A stretch of DNA of 64,000 nucleotides from Venturia oleaginea (Eukaryota > Ascomycota > Dothideomycetes > Venturiales > Venturiaceae): NCBI GenBank assembly GCA_013176395.1, contig JABMLP010000020.1, forward strand, positions 1-64,000, given 5' to 3'. Both the position numbers and the translations under genes were made by a program. Within the stretch, counting starts at the first letter, position 1. Every line of letters starts with the position of its first letter. This document shows, one piece after another, positions 21,786-33,318 of the stretch. The notes below the pieces were generated by a model. It ran no database searches. It was not told the DNA's origin and saw only the letters and a program-made list of their open reading frames with translations.

Positions 21786-22483
21786 TATCACACCCAAGCA
21801 GCGAAATCACGACTACGATGGTTACTATTGTCTCCAGCATCACACAACCAAATACACCGCCGCATAGGAATCTGGTGCAAGGCAACTTTCACAAGCAGAA
21901 ACATACTTAGGGAACCCATTGGCCTTGAGGGATAAGGCGAAACAGATAGACAAAGCTGAGCATTAGAGGGAGACTGTAGGTAAAAGGTTAGCGAAACACG
22001 AGGCATTGCCTCTTGAGTCTACATAGCACAGATATACTAGCAGAATAACCAGTATCTACAAGAGCCAGCGGGCATTTGGAGATACTGGTTAAGGGAAAAG
22101 AGGGAGGACGGAGGGGACAGCTGGTCTTGTTTCAGTGAACGGGGCGAAGTGAGGCGCGGTGGATTATATAATCTATCACGTGTCGGCTGTCTGATGAAGT
22201 CCTCCTAACCGGACATAGCTGCCTGATTAAGCGGCTGCAACCGAGTAGGATAAAATCAATCAATCAATCAACAGAGCCGATCAGAGAGCCTTTGGTGTTT
22301 GATGTTGAAGGCTGCAGCAGCGCGCCGTAGGCTTTGAAATTGGCCAGAGGTATAGGCCTGAACAGCGAGATCAATTCTGCCTTCTTCTTCAACGGCTATC
22401 GCATTGCGTTGTTGAGACATTGCGTGTTGAAGAGGATGAGGGCTCTGCCAAGGAAAAGTGGCCGGCTCGGTGGTGGAATACGT

Positions 22484-23165
22484 TTATAAAAAGATAGATA
22501 TCTAAGAAAAAATAGTAGTTCTAAAAAAGTTAATAACCTAGGATACAACATTACCCTCCTAGAGTAGAAAGTCTACTTCTATAATTCAAACTTTTTTTTT
22601 CTTAATGAAGAGCGAAGAAGATACTTAATAAGAGCGAAGTTAAAACGAAAGAAAAATTAAGGAGATCGAAGAAAAGCGTTATAATGCTCCTCTCTTCTCC
22701 TTCTTCCCGCAGGTTGAGAGGTAGAGGATAAAATGCGTACAACGGCTGATCCCGAAAAATACTTCTGAGGAGAAGATCACCTCCACAAGTTCTCCTCCAT
22801 AGCCAATCTCGGAATATACGGTAGTCAGTGCCCCATGTACAAAGCCCATATCATGATCTTATAGGCATGACCACGGAGCATGTTGGACATTGGAGGCCAA
22901 GTACTGGTCTGCAATGACAGGGGTGAGCGAGAGACCTTTCCTCAGACTGAAAGTGCAAATGAGACACGGCTTCGGAAGATGTCCAATTGGTTACAATTCT
23001 AACAATCATGCCGCTGCTTTGCTGTTGACCTAATTCTTGAGCCCACTCATTGTTCATACCTAAGGAGAATGCAACTAACCATTATCACAACCTTCAACCC
23101 TAAATCGGTCCATGCGACTTTCCACGTAGCCCAGGACTGCCCAATCCTGCCAATCACCACATTGC
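22484..23165. other. Gene-free stretch, partly AT-rich
   Basis: AT-rich sequence of low complexity (22484-22690) just outside the pogo right end, then unremarkable sequence. No gene seen. Confidence 0.5.
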
Positions 23166-24912
23166 TCATCCGAATTCGTGTCGATTTCGACTGTGTTGCC
23201 TCTGCTTTAAATTTCTGACGAGAATATCGATGGTGTACTCGCCTAAATCTGTCGTTACTTCGAAAGGAAGTTGAACAAGCCATCTCCACAACCAAGGTAG
23301 AGGATCCTTTCCATCGAACATTTCCTCCCGTCCAAAAGCGACTTGATTGAGAAACACAGCCAAGCCAGGTCAGAATTGCTTTGGGCGAGGCTTGGAATAG
23401 CATCATTGTCATGATAGGCAGAAACAAGTTTTGGTATGCGGCTGCAGGCAAAGAATAGGTCGCCAGTGTGTCGTGGCTCTCAGAGTTGGTAGCAGGTGCT
23501 GATAGAAGTGCTGTCCCGCCGTTCAACGCACATGCGTACGCAGCCCCGACGGATCTTAGCTGCCCAGAATCCAGAGCCCGTTGAATCAACAGCGGGGATA
23601 TTTCAAAATCACAGCCGATGGCCCATATTTTCTGCACTATGCCATCCGACGTAGTGAATTCATTCAACACGAACTGCAAATTGAGCTGAGCGTTCGTACT
23701 CGTTGGCAGTTGACGTGAAAATTTCTCGGTGAATTCTAGCAGAGTTTGGGCAGCCGCTGATTCTGGATCGAGTCTTGTGCTGTCAGATTGCGGCCAATTT
23801 TCCCTGTTCCGCCACACTTGTGCCTGGCCTCGGCTGATTTTGCTCACGTGTGATGGTGAAAAGGCGGTCATTTGTGGCGAAATGCTAGCCGTGATGGTGG
23901 AAACAGTATTGTTGATCACCAGGGCGGAAACATTGACGGGCCTGCCCTCGACAACTTGCTGCATCAGCCAAGGCTGTTCGCGGGAGATTGTAAGAGCTGC
24001 GACCAAAGAATATGTCTCATTCAGGGACGAGTGTGGAAGAGTGTATCGCTGATTGACAGGCAGGTCTTTTGCCGTTCCATAGAATCTTGAGTTGAGGTCC
24101 AGCTCGATCTTTCCCGGTGCTGGGGTCATAAGCGGCAGCTTCAGCGGCGAAGCCTTCTTCTCAAGAATGTATTTTTGTCCAGTGATATTTCTAGATAGGA
24201 TACGATGTACTTCTGCCCGGCTTCTGACCATGACAGGACGGGAACATTGAATATCATGCTCCAGTCGATCGACGTGGTGAAAAAAAAGATCTTGGTCTTG
24301 TGAGAGTCGAATTACTTCGGCATCAGGCCCATATATCCGACATGAGGAATGCTCCGTAACGATTTCTTTGGTTTGCAATACAGTTTGAAGACGGTTCTCC
24401 TGGATAGGTATCCAAAGCTCAATTTTTTGGGTTTCGATAAGCTGCAGTATTGTTGCCAACAGGTTTGCAAGTGGCTGTCTTTGGCTGATGTCGAAAGAAA
24501 TGTTAACAATGGCGCCTAGATAAAAAAATGTTGCTTTGATGGCCGTCAGGCTGGAAGCTAATTGGCCATCTGGCAAGGCAACAAACTTCGCGATGGCGTT
24601 TGAGCAGCGGAGGGGGCTTGAAAATGGGGCTCGCTCGTAGTCGATAACGTATACTTGGTGACCTGCAGCTTCAAGTGCTCTTGCCATCCCTAGGATGGAA
24701 GCAGAATTGCTACCAGTGACCAGAATGCGCTTCCTTCCGACGGCATTTCGTATCGAATGTTGAAACAAAGCAGTCCGGAGGGATTTGAGGACGAAGAGGG
24801 TTGTGGCGATGAAAATAGCTTGAGGCAGAAGACAGAGACAGAGGATTGGTAGAAAGCGAAAGCGGGCTTGACTAGCAGCTTGGCCAGCTACGTGTGTCTC
24901 GCGAGCTCGCAT
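23166..24912 (-). CDS. ATP-grasp-like membrane-anchored enzyme, C-terminal frameshift
   Basis: From ATG 24912 the protein has an N-terminal hydrophobic anchor (ILCLCLLPQAIFIATTLFVL). A Rossmann-like segment follows, KRILVTGSNSASILGMARALEAAG..VYVIDYERAPF, typical of the pre-ATP-grasp domain of carbamoyl-phosphate-synthase-like ligases. Next come a nucleotide-binding region (ILEKKASPLKLPL, WLMQQVVEGRPVNVSALV) and a late QLNLQFVLNEF. The frame as read runs to 23047, but its last hundred residues are basic and odd. Near 23364, dropping one T switches to a frame reading AVFLNQVAFGREEMFDGKDP then LPWLWRWLVQLPFEV, which ends at 23166 and looks like the true C-terminus (about 581 residues). Either a one-base error or a real frameshift explains this. 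Relatives occur in fungal secondary metabolism, but no cluster is visible here and the substrate is unknown. Confidence 0.6.
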
Positions 24913-26902
24913 GGTGCTTCTGGAGTGGCTCGGAGGTCCTTCCCAGGTATGAGTGGAAGTAGGGTGTTTGAAATGAATGCAGCTCTGGGACGCTTGACGG
25001 CGACGGTGACGGTCATGATCATGGTGGATGGTGGCTGGCTGGTAGATTATTGGACGCTTGTGCAGAGGTTACGGTTACGATAGTCGCAACTCGCAACCAA
25101 CGAACGAAAGGTAGATCTTGTCTTAAGCGAGCCTGAAGAAAACCAAAGTGGGGTCATCACGTGCGAATTGGGTCTCAGAATCTTGGAACTTGATTCATTC
25201 GGTTCCGGTTTCAACAGAGGTTGTGGTTCGTGATCTTGGTAGTAGCATTTTGCATAGTAAGAGGAAGGGACATTATTTAGGAGATCGAATAGGTGGGCCA
25301 CTATAATGGCAAGGTGCAGTGGGATATCTAAGTATCTAGTATTCGGGACATCGGGTCAGGCTTGTACAGACGCGCGTCAGTCTTGTTTCAACTTTTCGAT
25401 TGGTATTCATTTGTTGGTAAGCTGATGGACAAGCTCTGAAATGGCTGATTGGCGAACTGTCCTTACTAGAGGCGTGTATTTATTGGTTGTTAAAACAAGA
25501 CTGACGCGCGTTGGTAATGTCCAATCCCTTGACACGACTCATACCATGTCTCAAACATGGCCAGTGGTACGTAGTCGGGCTTTGTCAGTCGGCATCAGTC
25601 CACAACTTGGGCGCTGACAAGATGCTCGTGGCAGCCCAGGTGTGGAGAGAAGCGGGAGCACTCACGTCGCACTGAAGCCTCACCTGCTATGACTGGTCTG
25701 CCCACGAACAGGAGATGGCTACGAATGTGTCGAGAGTACATGGATGGTGGAGTGAGAAGAGCAGAAAGAGGTCTTCTCGTTGCTTCGGTAGCACAACCAC
25801 AGCTTCCTGCATCACCTGCAATCGTCTACGTGCAAAAGCAAACACATCCAATGTCCCAGCATATACAGCCATCATCATATCCATCATCATATCCATCATA
25901 CGTGCTCACCGGAAAGCCCGCGAGAAAAGACCAGACCACATTTATATTGCCCCTTTCGGCTTGATACAACCGCTGCGTGAGCTTCGACTTCTCATTCGAC
26001 CTGTCACTCGACTTCTCACTCACTCGACTTCGCACTCGATTCCTCTATCGGAGGCTTTGACAGCGTCAGGCCGCTTCGGTACTCGTAAGTGCTCATTATC
26101 CTCCGTGTTCCTGACTAATCTACTGCTATCCGCCATGTTTGGGCATCTGGACGCGGTGGGGCTTTCTCTGTATGCTAGCTACGTGCAGCATTTCCATCAT
26201 TCGATGCATAGAGGCGTCCTACTTTTTTCACATTCCCCGCCCGCCAGCTTGTTGTTTCTGCTCTCTATATTCTCTCCTCTTCCCTTGCTGCAATTCTTCC
26301 TCTGCAATTCTTCCGCTGCTCCAAGCTGACTTCCAGTGTCCTCACAGTTGCAGCCCGATCCTCGATACAAGCCCGGTTCGTCGGCCAGCAAGGATCCCCC
26401 CTCTGCAATTCCGCTACTACTCATCCCACTACTCAAATCCCCCCCCTCACCACCAAGGATCTCCTCGCTCTATTCGAATCACGGACCCCCGATCATTAGG
26501 AGCAATAGCGTGGTTCGCTGCCTCGGATTTCTCCTAAACCTCAGAGCCCAACTCCCCAGCCACGCATCCGCCTGTTTCGTCGACTCAGCCCAAGCTCACC
26601 AAACATCTAGGTTGCCACAATCCCAACCCCTCCTCCAAGCCTTCTGCCGACCTATATTCGGTCGTAGAAGCCCAAAGTCCAAAATCTTCACACGTCAACT
26701 CCCTTTGTGGTCTCGAAGCCCAGCGCGTCGAGGTCGTTTACTGCTACCGCGACATTGGGCTAACCCCCACTAGTCGCCCATACTTTTCGTGAATCCTTGG
26801 ATAGGGACAGGAAGTGCATTGTTGACACAACATCCCGCTGCATATCGCGCTCGCCTCATTCTTTACAGGAAGAGGTACAGAGTGAGATAACACCTTTCTT
26901 CC
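24913..26902. other. Gene-free stretch of about 2 kb
   Basis: It holds a 142-bp inverted-repeat element (25370-25511, listed separately) and an ATCATC/ATATCC microsatellite (about 25868-25905) that gives artefactual Met-Asp repeats in translation. Pyrimidine-rich sequence before 26903 fits the 5' untranslated region of the next gene. No other gene seen. Confidence 0.5.
25370..25511. mobile_element. 142-bp MITE-like element with 23-bp terminal inverted repeats
   Basis: ACGCGCGTCAGTCTTGTTTCAAC at 25370-25392 is repeated inverted at 25489-25511 with one mismatch. The interior has no coding capacity. No target duplication is obvious, so the exact termini are uncertain. It could instead be a structured regulatory element. 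Confidence 0.55.
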
Positions 26903-29398
26903 ATGACGTGAGTACCATCTGTCTACTACACCTCCGCAATTATGCTAGCCTTGCCGAATCTTTGATTGGCATGGAATATCAGTCACTAATATTCCTTCCG
27001 TTACAGTCCACATCCCATCACGTTGGACCATACCAATTCCTCGGCGGAAACTAGTTCCGAAGGCGAAGAAGACGATATTGAATACATCACACAGCACGGA
27101 GGGGGCCATCACCGTGGACACCACTACGAATACGAAGACGACGACGACGACGAAGAAGAAGAGGACGAAGACGAGTCTGAAGAAGACGAAGAGTCTGAAG
27201 ACTTTGAGGACGAAGGCGGTAGCTGGGACAACCTACAGGATATCCAACCCTCGCGCGGACGGCACGAAGCTAGCCTTGACATTGAACCTTCAGAGTCTGC
27301 CTCGAGATCACGGCAACCAGTGACTACCACTCGAAAAGGAAAATTACCAGTCGGACGCGGTCCGCCGCCGCGCAGAGTACCGAAGGTGCCGGATCCACCC
27401 CCGGGGTCTCCGCCACAGCGGGCGAGGGCCCGTCGTACGAGCAGGCACGCTTCTCGTCCGAGGCGGCCTCAATCAGCCGTCAATCTGGATCAGATAGACG
27501 ATTACCCAGATGGCGGGTATGGCCGTGGCAGGGGAATGGAGGCGCCATATGCTTCTGGATATGGAGGAGGGCAATGGGGCGGAATTCCACACTATCCTGG
27601 TGATCCCTCACAACTACCCGGCCCCTATGATTCCATCCCCTATGCTATGTTGCCATACCAATCGCCATATCAGCAAAGAGATCCTTTTGCGTCGGCTTAT
27701 GGAGCGAACGACAATCCATTCATTGCACCTCCAGACAATTACTTTGGACAAAGAAGGAATCGCTCATCCATGCCGTCAGCTCCTCCGGGCAGTGAGATGA
27801 TGAGGTATGGTGCATATCCTCCCCAAGGCGGGTATCCACCAGCGAATGGCTTCCCACCAGGCGCCACGACTCCTTATGGATATCCTCCCCCAGGCTATCC
27901 TCCCCATCCTGGCTATCCTTACCCTCCTCCACCCCATCACACACCTTCTCCACACGTTTCGAAAAAGTCGACGCCAGCTCCTCCTCCTGCCGCAGAGCCT
28001 ACACCGCCTCCTCCCGCTCCACCACCACCCCCTGCAGCTCCTGCGGCTCCTCCCAAAACGCCGCCACCTCCCCCTGAAGATCCGTCTGTCAAGGCTATCA
28101 AAGAGATGTTGATGGCGCAGGAGAAGCGTGAGAAGGATAAGATCGCCGCAAAAGAGAAGGCAGCTGCAGACGCCAAGATTAAGGCAGCCGAAGATGCCAA
28201 AAAGAAGGAAGAAGACAAGCTCGATGCTTTGCAGAAAATGATCATTGAACACAACAAGCAGCAGTTGGAACGCGAGAAGAAGCAGCTTGCGAAGTTCGAG
28301 GCCGAACAAAAGGCCAAAGAAGCTGCGGCCGCGGCTGCTGCCGCTGCCAAAAAAGCTCAAGATGAGAGGAATGCCGAGCTTGCTGCGGCAGCTGACAAGG
28401 CCAAGTCAGACGCAGAAGCTGCAGCGGCTGCGAAGGCTGCCGAAGAGAAGGCTGCCTATGATAAAGCAACGGCTGAGGAGAAAGCAGCACATGACAAAGC
28501 TATCGAAGAAGCCACAAAAAAGGCAGCAGATCTAGAAGCGGGAAAGAAAAAGGCCGAAGAAGAAGCTGCTGCTCTGAGGCCTGGTGACGACATGCTCAAA
28601 CCGCCCATCAAGTTGAAGGATGCGGTGGGCAGGAAATTCAGTCTCCCCTGGCATCTGTGCAAGACGTGGAAGGTAGGCATGGCCCAGTACTCGACCGGTT
28701 GAGGTCCACAAGCTAACATGACACAGGGAATGGAATCGCTTATCCAGCAAGCTTTCCTACATGTCGATGTCATTGGCCAACACGTGCTCGATGGTCATTA
28801 CGATCTCGTCGGTCCTGATGGCGAGATCATTCTTCCACAAGTGTATGAGTCCATGGTCAAACCGGATTGGGCTATCACCATGCACATGTGGCCGATGCCC
28901 GAGCCTCCAACGCCATCACCTCCTCCCCCAGGACCTCCTCCAATGGGTCCGCCTCCCATGGCAATGCCACCCCCTATGAATAAGCCACCCAAGGATAAGA
29001 AGGGCAAGGTTTCGTCCAAGGCTGCCAAGCTCATGAGTATGCCAGGTCCTCCTCCGCCCCCACCAATGATGCCCCCTCCGCCCGGTATGGAGATGCCGCC
29101 GCCACCACCAATGATGGCACCAATGGCGCTGCCGCCAGAGAAGCCGAAGAAAAAGAAAAAGCCCCAACCGACGACATTTCTTATGTGGACCGCTGGTGGC
29201 TCAGGGCCCAAGGGGGCAAAGTCTTTAAAAGAGGAAAAAAAACCTGAGTCTGCAAAGAATCCCAAATCAGCAACGGCGGCGGCGGCGGACAAGCCTAGTG
29301 CACCTAATGGACAAGCCATGCCACGCCCCTCTGCGCCTAACGGAAAGGCGGCGAAGACGGGCGCCATCAAGGCGAAGCGATTCAGCATTTTTGCTTGA
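26903..29398 (+). CDS. Pro-rich protein with coiled coil and fungal ubiquitin-like domain
   Basis: Exons 26903-26907, 27007-28672 and 28727-29398 (introns GTGAGT...CAG of 99 nt and GTAGGC...CAG of 54 nt) give 780 residues. The tiny first exon supplies only ATG AC, but it sets the frame to MTPHPITLDHTNSSAETSS. Order: an acidic Glu/Asp block, a basic Pro-rich region, a Tyr/Pro/Gly-rich segment, polyproline, then a 190-residue Lys/Glu/Ala coiled coil. The fungal ubiquitin-like domain follows (IKLKDAVGRKFSLPWHLCKT, ..GHYDLVGPDGEIILPQVYES, WAITMHMWP), and finally a Pro/Met-rich tail with basic patches. The second intron interrupts the ubiquitin-like domain, and splicing joins WK to GMESLIQQAF. No function is established for the family. 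The layout suggests a scaffold. Confidence 0.85.
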
Positions 29399-31115
29399 TT
29401 GTGGTGTGTCTTGGTGGCAGTTGCTTGATTTGTGCTTGCTGGCTAGCCTCTGTTGCTGGCTGCTAGACTCAGAGGAGTATGGTTTTTCTCCCGCAGATGT
29501 GGGAGTCTTTCGTGCTCCAGGGGATGTATGTGGCTTAGTGTTAATTAGCGAAAATTTTCTGGTAGGAGCTGAGCACGACTTTGGGCATGAAAGTTTCTTT
29601 GCGTTGGATATGTTTGTTTTTAGTTTTACCCTCGATTCCCCCGATTTTTGCTTATTTCTCGCATTTAGCGGCGAATATGTGTCAACACACAAACGTCCTT
29701 CATTTTTCATGTTTGGTATGAAAAAGCCGTCGGTTTGCGGTGGCTGGAAAGGAGGCGGCGGGAATGAAGAATACCCAGCTGGAAAATAGCTTGTCGGTGG
29801 GACGGCTGGTTGGCTCTTGAGGGATGAGATTAACATGGCTTGGTTCTATTCTTTGATGGATGGTGGACATCAGTGTAAGACATCACCCTAGCATATTGGA
29901 GAATCGGAGAAGCTATTCACCAATCGACTGCGGAATTGAATGATGTCATTTCTATTTTGAATTCCTTGATACTGAGCCCTCCTTTCTCCCTTTCTACCTC
30001 TCGAAAGTCAACAGTTCTCTTACGACTTCTCCGTATGTAATCGAGTCCCAGGTTTTTTTCCGCTACCGCTTTGGCCCGACGGTGAAATTTTCCAACCTCT
30101 TCGACAAGTCTCATTCGACGTCCACAGTTGTCCGCCACAAAAGATAACAAACCAGGATTCTTTCTACTATGTGATAGAACCGAGGAATGGATTGTAAATC
30201 AAGTCTCTACCTACGTGGTGGCAGAGTTGGAAGAAGAAAGAAAGTTGGGAGTAGAAAAATTCAAGTAATTCCAAGTGCTTCTTTTGGAAGAAAAAAACCC
30301 AACTTTATAGTACAATGTCATGTCAAGGGGCTGTGTAGTAACTCATTATTGAGAAGTCTTCGAATATAGTCACCGGGATTTATATAGGAACCTCAACATA
30401 AAGATCACCGGCCTGGCGGGGAAAGATTTCGATCTTGAATTAGTATATTTTGGGGGAGCGGGTACATGCACTCACCGTCTTTGAGGTGAAGGATGTACAT
30501 AGGGTGTCCGTTTATACTGCATAATAACTTGCGGATGTGGGGGATAAATACTGCATATAGGTAAGTAAGGTGTTGGAAGAAGACATTTCGAGTTAATTTT
30601 TGTAGGAGAAGGTAGTAGAGAAGACTAAATTCTATCAATTTATAATCTGCGTTCTTATTTCTCCCTCCCTTCTACTCCGTTTTTTTTATAAGGGAAGAAG
30701 GAGAAAGGAAGATTCCTTTACGAGGCAGGGGAAAGGCTAGGGAGAATCGGACGATACTATACGCCGGAACTCTACGAATATCAACGATGTGCAATTACTA
30801 TTCGGCCCGAAACGACTGTATTTATGGTCACCCTCTGTACGTGAGAAATCAAGTCCAGATATAAGAAGTTAATCTCGATTTCCAGGCATGATCGACTCCA
30901 AAAGTTGAAAAGAAAAGGAGAAGATTCAAACCGTTTGGAGTATCTTAAAATGTCGAGCTATCCAAGTGGCCCCTTTTCTCCCCCGTCTTGTCATCTGCAT
31001 CCCGTAAATCATTTCCAACCCTTGTCCATTTCTCAGCCTCTATATCCAACTCCCTCAGTTCTAACATTTCAAAGCAATTCTCCAGGTCTAATTCTCTAGG
31101 TCCACCCTCCACAAG
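29399..31115. other. Gene-free stretch of about 1.7 kb
   Basis: Only short open frames with no domain or splice logic. The first part is the 3' flank of the ubiquitin-like gene and the last part the 3' flank of HIS1. I see nothing else in it. Confidence 0.5.
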
Positions 31116-32265
31116 CTAAACAATCAACCTCGTCCTTGAGTTCTCCAACCGAGTGACAAGAATATCCTCAGCCCCTACCTGTTCCAATTGATCCATAGTA
31201 TCAGCGATAATCTTGCTCTCCACCATCACAGATACAGCTACCCAGCCCTCTTCCTCCAACGGATTGACCGTTGGAGCTCTCTTTCCTGGTGTAATTTTCG
31301 TGGCTGCATCGAGTTTCGAACGCTCGACATTGTACGTGCAAAGGACGAATTTCTGAGCAGTGATGACACCGCGGATTCGTGAGGCGATCAATTCGATTAG
31401 TTTCGGATCCGAGGGGTGTTTTGATTTTATGAGGACGGCAGTGGATTCGACGACAGTGGAGATTGCCTTTAGGCCTGCTACGCGCATTGTCTCGCCTGAT
31501 TCTGTTGTCCATAGTCAGAACATGGCTCCATATGACCAGGGTAAAAGCGTCAACTTACCAACGAGGTCGACGATGCCGTCTGCAACACCCAAAGCGCAAG
31601 CCGCCTCTACACTTCCTCCCACGTATTTGATTGTCGTCTTCGTTGGAGCGTCCCCATTCGTAGTAGGAGTTCCGTGTTTCGATTCCAAACCTGCAAAATA
31701 TTTCTCCGAGAGGTTGACAAAGCTGGAAACGATATTCCTTCCTACCAACTCTTCTGGTTTCGTTATAGGTCCCTTCTCCGGAACCTGAACTTGTAGCTTG
31801 CATTTTCCAAATCCCAAATCCATTACTTCTTCCACGCCAGTTTTATCTGTTGGCGGTGTGGCAGCATCGTGCTCAGCAACTTGGTCACGACCTGTTATTC
31901 CTAGGTCTACTCGTCCTTCGCCAACGAAAGTGGGGATATCTGCTGCTGGCAGGAATACAAGAGCGAGAGGAAAGTTCTTGACGAGAGCAATATCCAGTCG
32001 TGAGTGTCGATGGAACTGGATATCCGAGCCGGCTAGGAGATCAATACATGGCTGGTGAAGGCGTCCCTCTGTAGCGATCTATATCAGTAAACTGCAACTC
32101 TTCTTGGATGTACTGCTCGAACCCACTCTTTGGTACAGCAAACAATAAGCGATCGTTCAAGCTGTGCCCCAACGTGTCAGTAAGCATTGGCAAAGCTTGA
32201 CTCTGCCGTCTCTCGTTTGTTCTTGCAGGCATATTGAGCTGACGTACTGGTTGACGAGATCCATG
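31116..32265 (-). CDS. HIS1: ATP phosphoribosyltransferase
   Basis: Four exons (32265-32249, 32161-32127, 32068-31559, 31501-31116) give 315 residues. The enzyme joins ATP and PRPP in the first step of histidine synthesis, in the cytosol, and is normally inhibited by histidine. The short first exons read MDLVNHLNDRLLFAVPKKGR across two introns (87 and 58 nt). The catalytic part then shows DIQFHRHSRLDIALV, IPTFVGEGRVDLGITGRDQV, and the PRPP-binding segment YVGGSVEAACALGVADGIVD. A 57-nt intron splits VDLV from ESGETMR. The C-terminal regulatory domain (VSVMVESKIIADTMDQLEQV) is present, so this is the long, histidine-regulated form. All splice phases close. It is transcribed divergently from RPS28, 682 bp away. 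Confidence 0.95.
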
Positions 32266-32947
32266 ACTGGGGACTCTGTACTTTTGAATGCAACGCAATG
32301 TCACACTGGCTCCAGTGGTTTTCTGCGCGCACCCCGCTCCGTATATAGATGATGGCGTATGACAACACAGCGTAGCTGAGGAATAGCGAATACCGGCGTC
32401 TTTCCACTTGTGCGGAGTGGGCGCAAAGAAAACGGGCCGAGATCGGTGGCAGGGTTGAGGATGAGGATTGGGATAATCAGAGAGGGATTGAGAGAGATAG
32501 ACAGGGGAGCACGAGTCCAGGAGAAGGCATCAGCTGTGTAGGAGTGGAGGAGTGGGGCTGGGAATTGAGTATGTTGATGGCGTCGGAGAAAGAATTAATA
32601 TATTGTGACTGATTGGTGGTGGGGCATATTATATCAGAAAGTCAGAATCAGAATCAAAATCATGGGCATAGGCATGGGCATGGATCTCTTTGTATGAATT
32701 TTGGAGACGCGGACGGCTGCAGCAACTGATCCGACTACCATTGCTGCATTCTGCATTTCATAGCAGTATTGCACTAGTAGTACTTGTTTATCTTTGTGTT
32801 GTGGACTGAACAGAATACCATGTTGAACATATATTCTATCGCCGGTGCCGTGAAATATCTGGGCGAGACCGAGGCCACACCAAATTCGAAAATTAACCGC
32901 CGCCTGTATCTCTCTCCTTCACAACTCGACACACCACTACCGCAAAC

Positions 32948-33318
32948 ATGGATGCGCAAGTCTTCCCAGGAAATAATGGACTTCGAATCGAAGCTGACAA
33001 TAGCGCAGTGGCAAGACCCCAATCAAGCTCGTCAAGGTGACCCGTACGAATCCTCCGCACCTACAACCTAGCCAAGATACCGAAAGCTAATTCCCCTAGG
33101 TGTCCTAGGACGTACTGGTTCTCGCGGTGGTGTAACCCAGGTCCGCGTAGAATTCATGGACGATACCACTCGAGTGAGCCTCCCTCTCCCACGATGCGCA
33201 CAAGGGACACAAATACTGACATGCGCAGTCCATTATCCGCAACGTCAAGGGCCCAGTCCGCGAAAACGACATCCTCTGCCTTCTCGAATCCGAGCGTGAG
33301 GCCCGAAGACTCAGATAA
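32948..33318 (+). CDS. RPS28: 40S ribosomal protein S28
   Basis: Four exons (32948-32955, 33009-33043, 33100-33173, 33229-33318) give 68 residues, the usual length. The spliced protein reads [36 protein letters not shown], then [20 protein letters not shown], a near-canonical eS28. eS28 sits at the mRNA exit channel of the small subunit. Intron 1 (53 nt) begins GCAAGT, the standard GC-type donor, and has a CTGAC branch point before GCGCAG. A GT-type alternative exists (GTCTTC donor, AAG acceptor) but is weaker. Introns 2 and 3 are GTACGA...TAG and GTGAGC...CAG. Four exons in a 68-residue gene is dense, as is usual for ribosomal protein genes. Confidence 0.93.

Larger units (their letters stand above)
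20667..22270 (+). mobile_element. 1.6-kb ORF-less retroelement, copy 1
   Basis: Flanked by a perfect 12-bp direct repeat ACAGAGCCGATC (20655-20666 and 22271-22282). The right end is an AAAATCAATCAATCAATCA tail and the left end starts with an A-run then CAGCACACACAGCGAG. Almost the same sequence lies at 34256-35857 with a different 15-bp flanking repeat. Inside are a GC-rich hairpin (20742-20835) and two tandem 353-bp units. No open frame has recognisable coding content. Variable-length duplications plus a short simple-repeat tail are typical of target-primed reverse transcription, so this looks like a large SINE-like or non-autonomous LINE-dependent element. Confidence 0.85.
18830..22420 (-). 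pseudogene. Fot1/pogo transposase, split and frameshifted
   Basis: The gene starts at ATG 22420-22418 (MSQQRNAIAVEEEGRIDLAV). The helix-turn-helix runs to LSDRLC, where the two insertions split it, and resumes at about 20396 as CGITSRSQTRPNSHK. Past that lie the second helix-turn-helix (FAPRLCEVADMADKLL), the DDE core (HNFDEIGFQMG and LLILDGHKSHL) and a C-terminal CCHC knuckle. Damage includes a 10-11 bp duplication near 20290 that shifts frame, one extra C in a run at 19713-19718, a further frameshift near 19430, and TGA at 19104-19106 where the relative at 36.5 kb has CGG. It is certainly inactive. The 36.5-37.3 kb fragment is a close relative. Confidence 0.85.
18770..22483 (-). mobile_element. 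Fot1/pogo element carrying two nested insertions
   Basis: Left TIR ACGTATTCCACCACCGAG at 18770, right TIR its complement ending at 22483. The left TIR has the motif CACCGAGCCGGCCA repeated. Without its two insertions the element is about 1.84 kb, the normal size of Fot1-like transposons. A 257-bp MITE (20400-20656) and then a 1.6-kb retroelement (20667-22270) interrupt the transposase gene. Confidence 0.88.

Noticed and set aside
22182..22243. Hammerhead-ribozyme-like three-way junction near the 3' end of the 1.6-kb element (CTGATGA followed by a GTCC/GGAC hairpin and a second hairpin)
   Set aside because: The CUGAUGA box and helices are in the right order, but the obligatory GAA after the second helix is replaced by AUA and the cleavage-site UH is not convincing. 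Without folding and copy comparison I do not call it a ribozyme.
23047..23165. C-terminal tail of the long ATP-grasp frame
   Set aside because: Basic, unstructured sequence after the point where the conserved-looking frame departs; likely out of frame.
25687..25899. Met-Asp-rich minus-strand frame (MMDMMMDMMM)
   Set aside because: Translation of an ATCATC/ATATCC microsatellite, no other coding evidence.
27124..28535. Long antisense frames opposite the ubiquitin-like-domain gene
   Set aside because: They mirror its Lys/Glu, acidic and Pro-rich low-complexity codons; the sense strand has splice sites and a recognisable domain.
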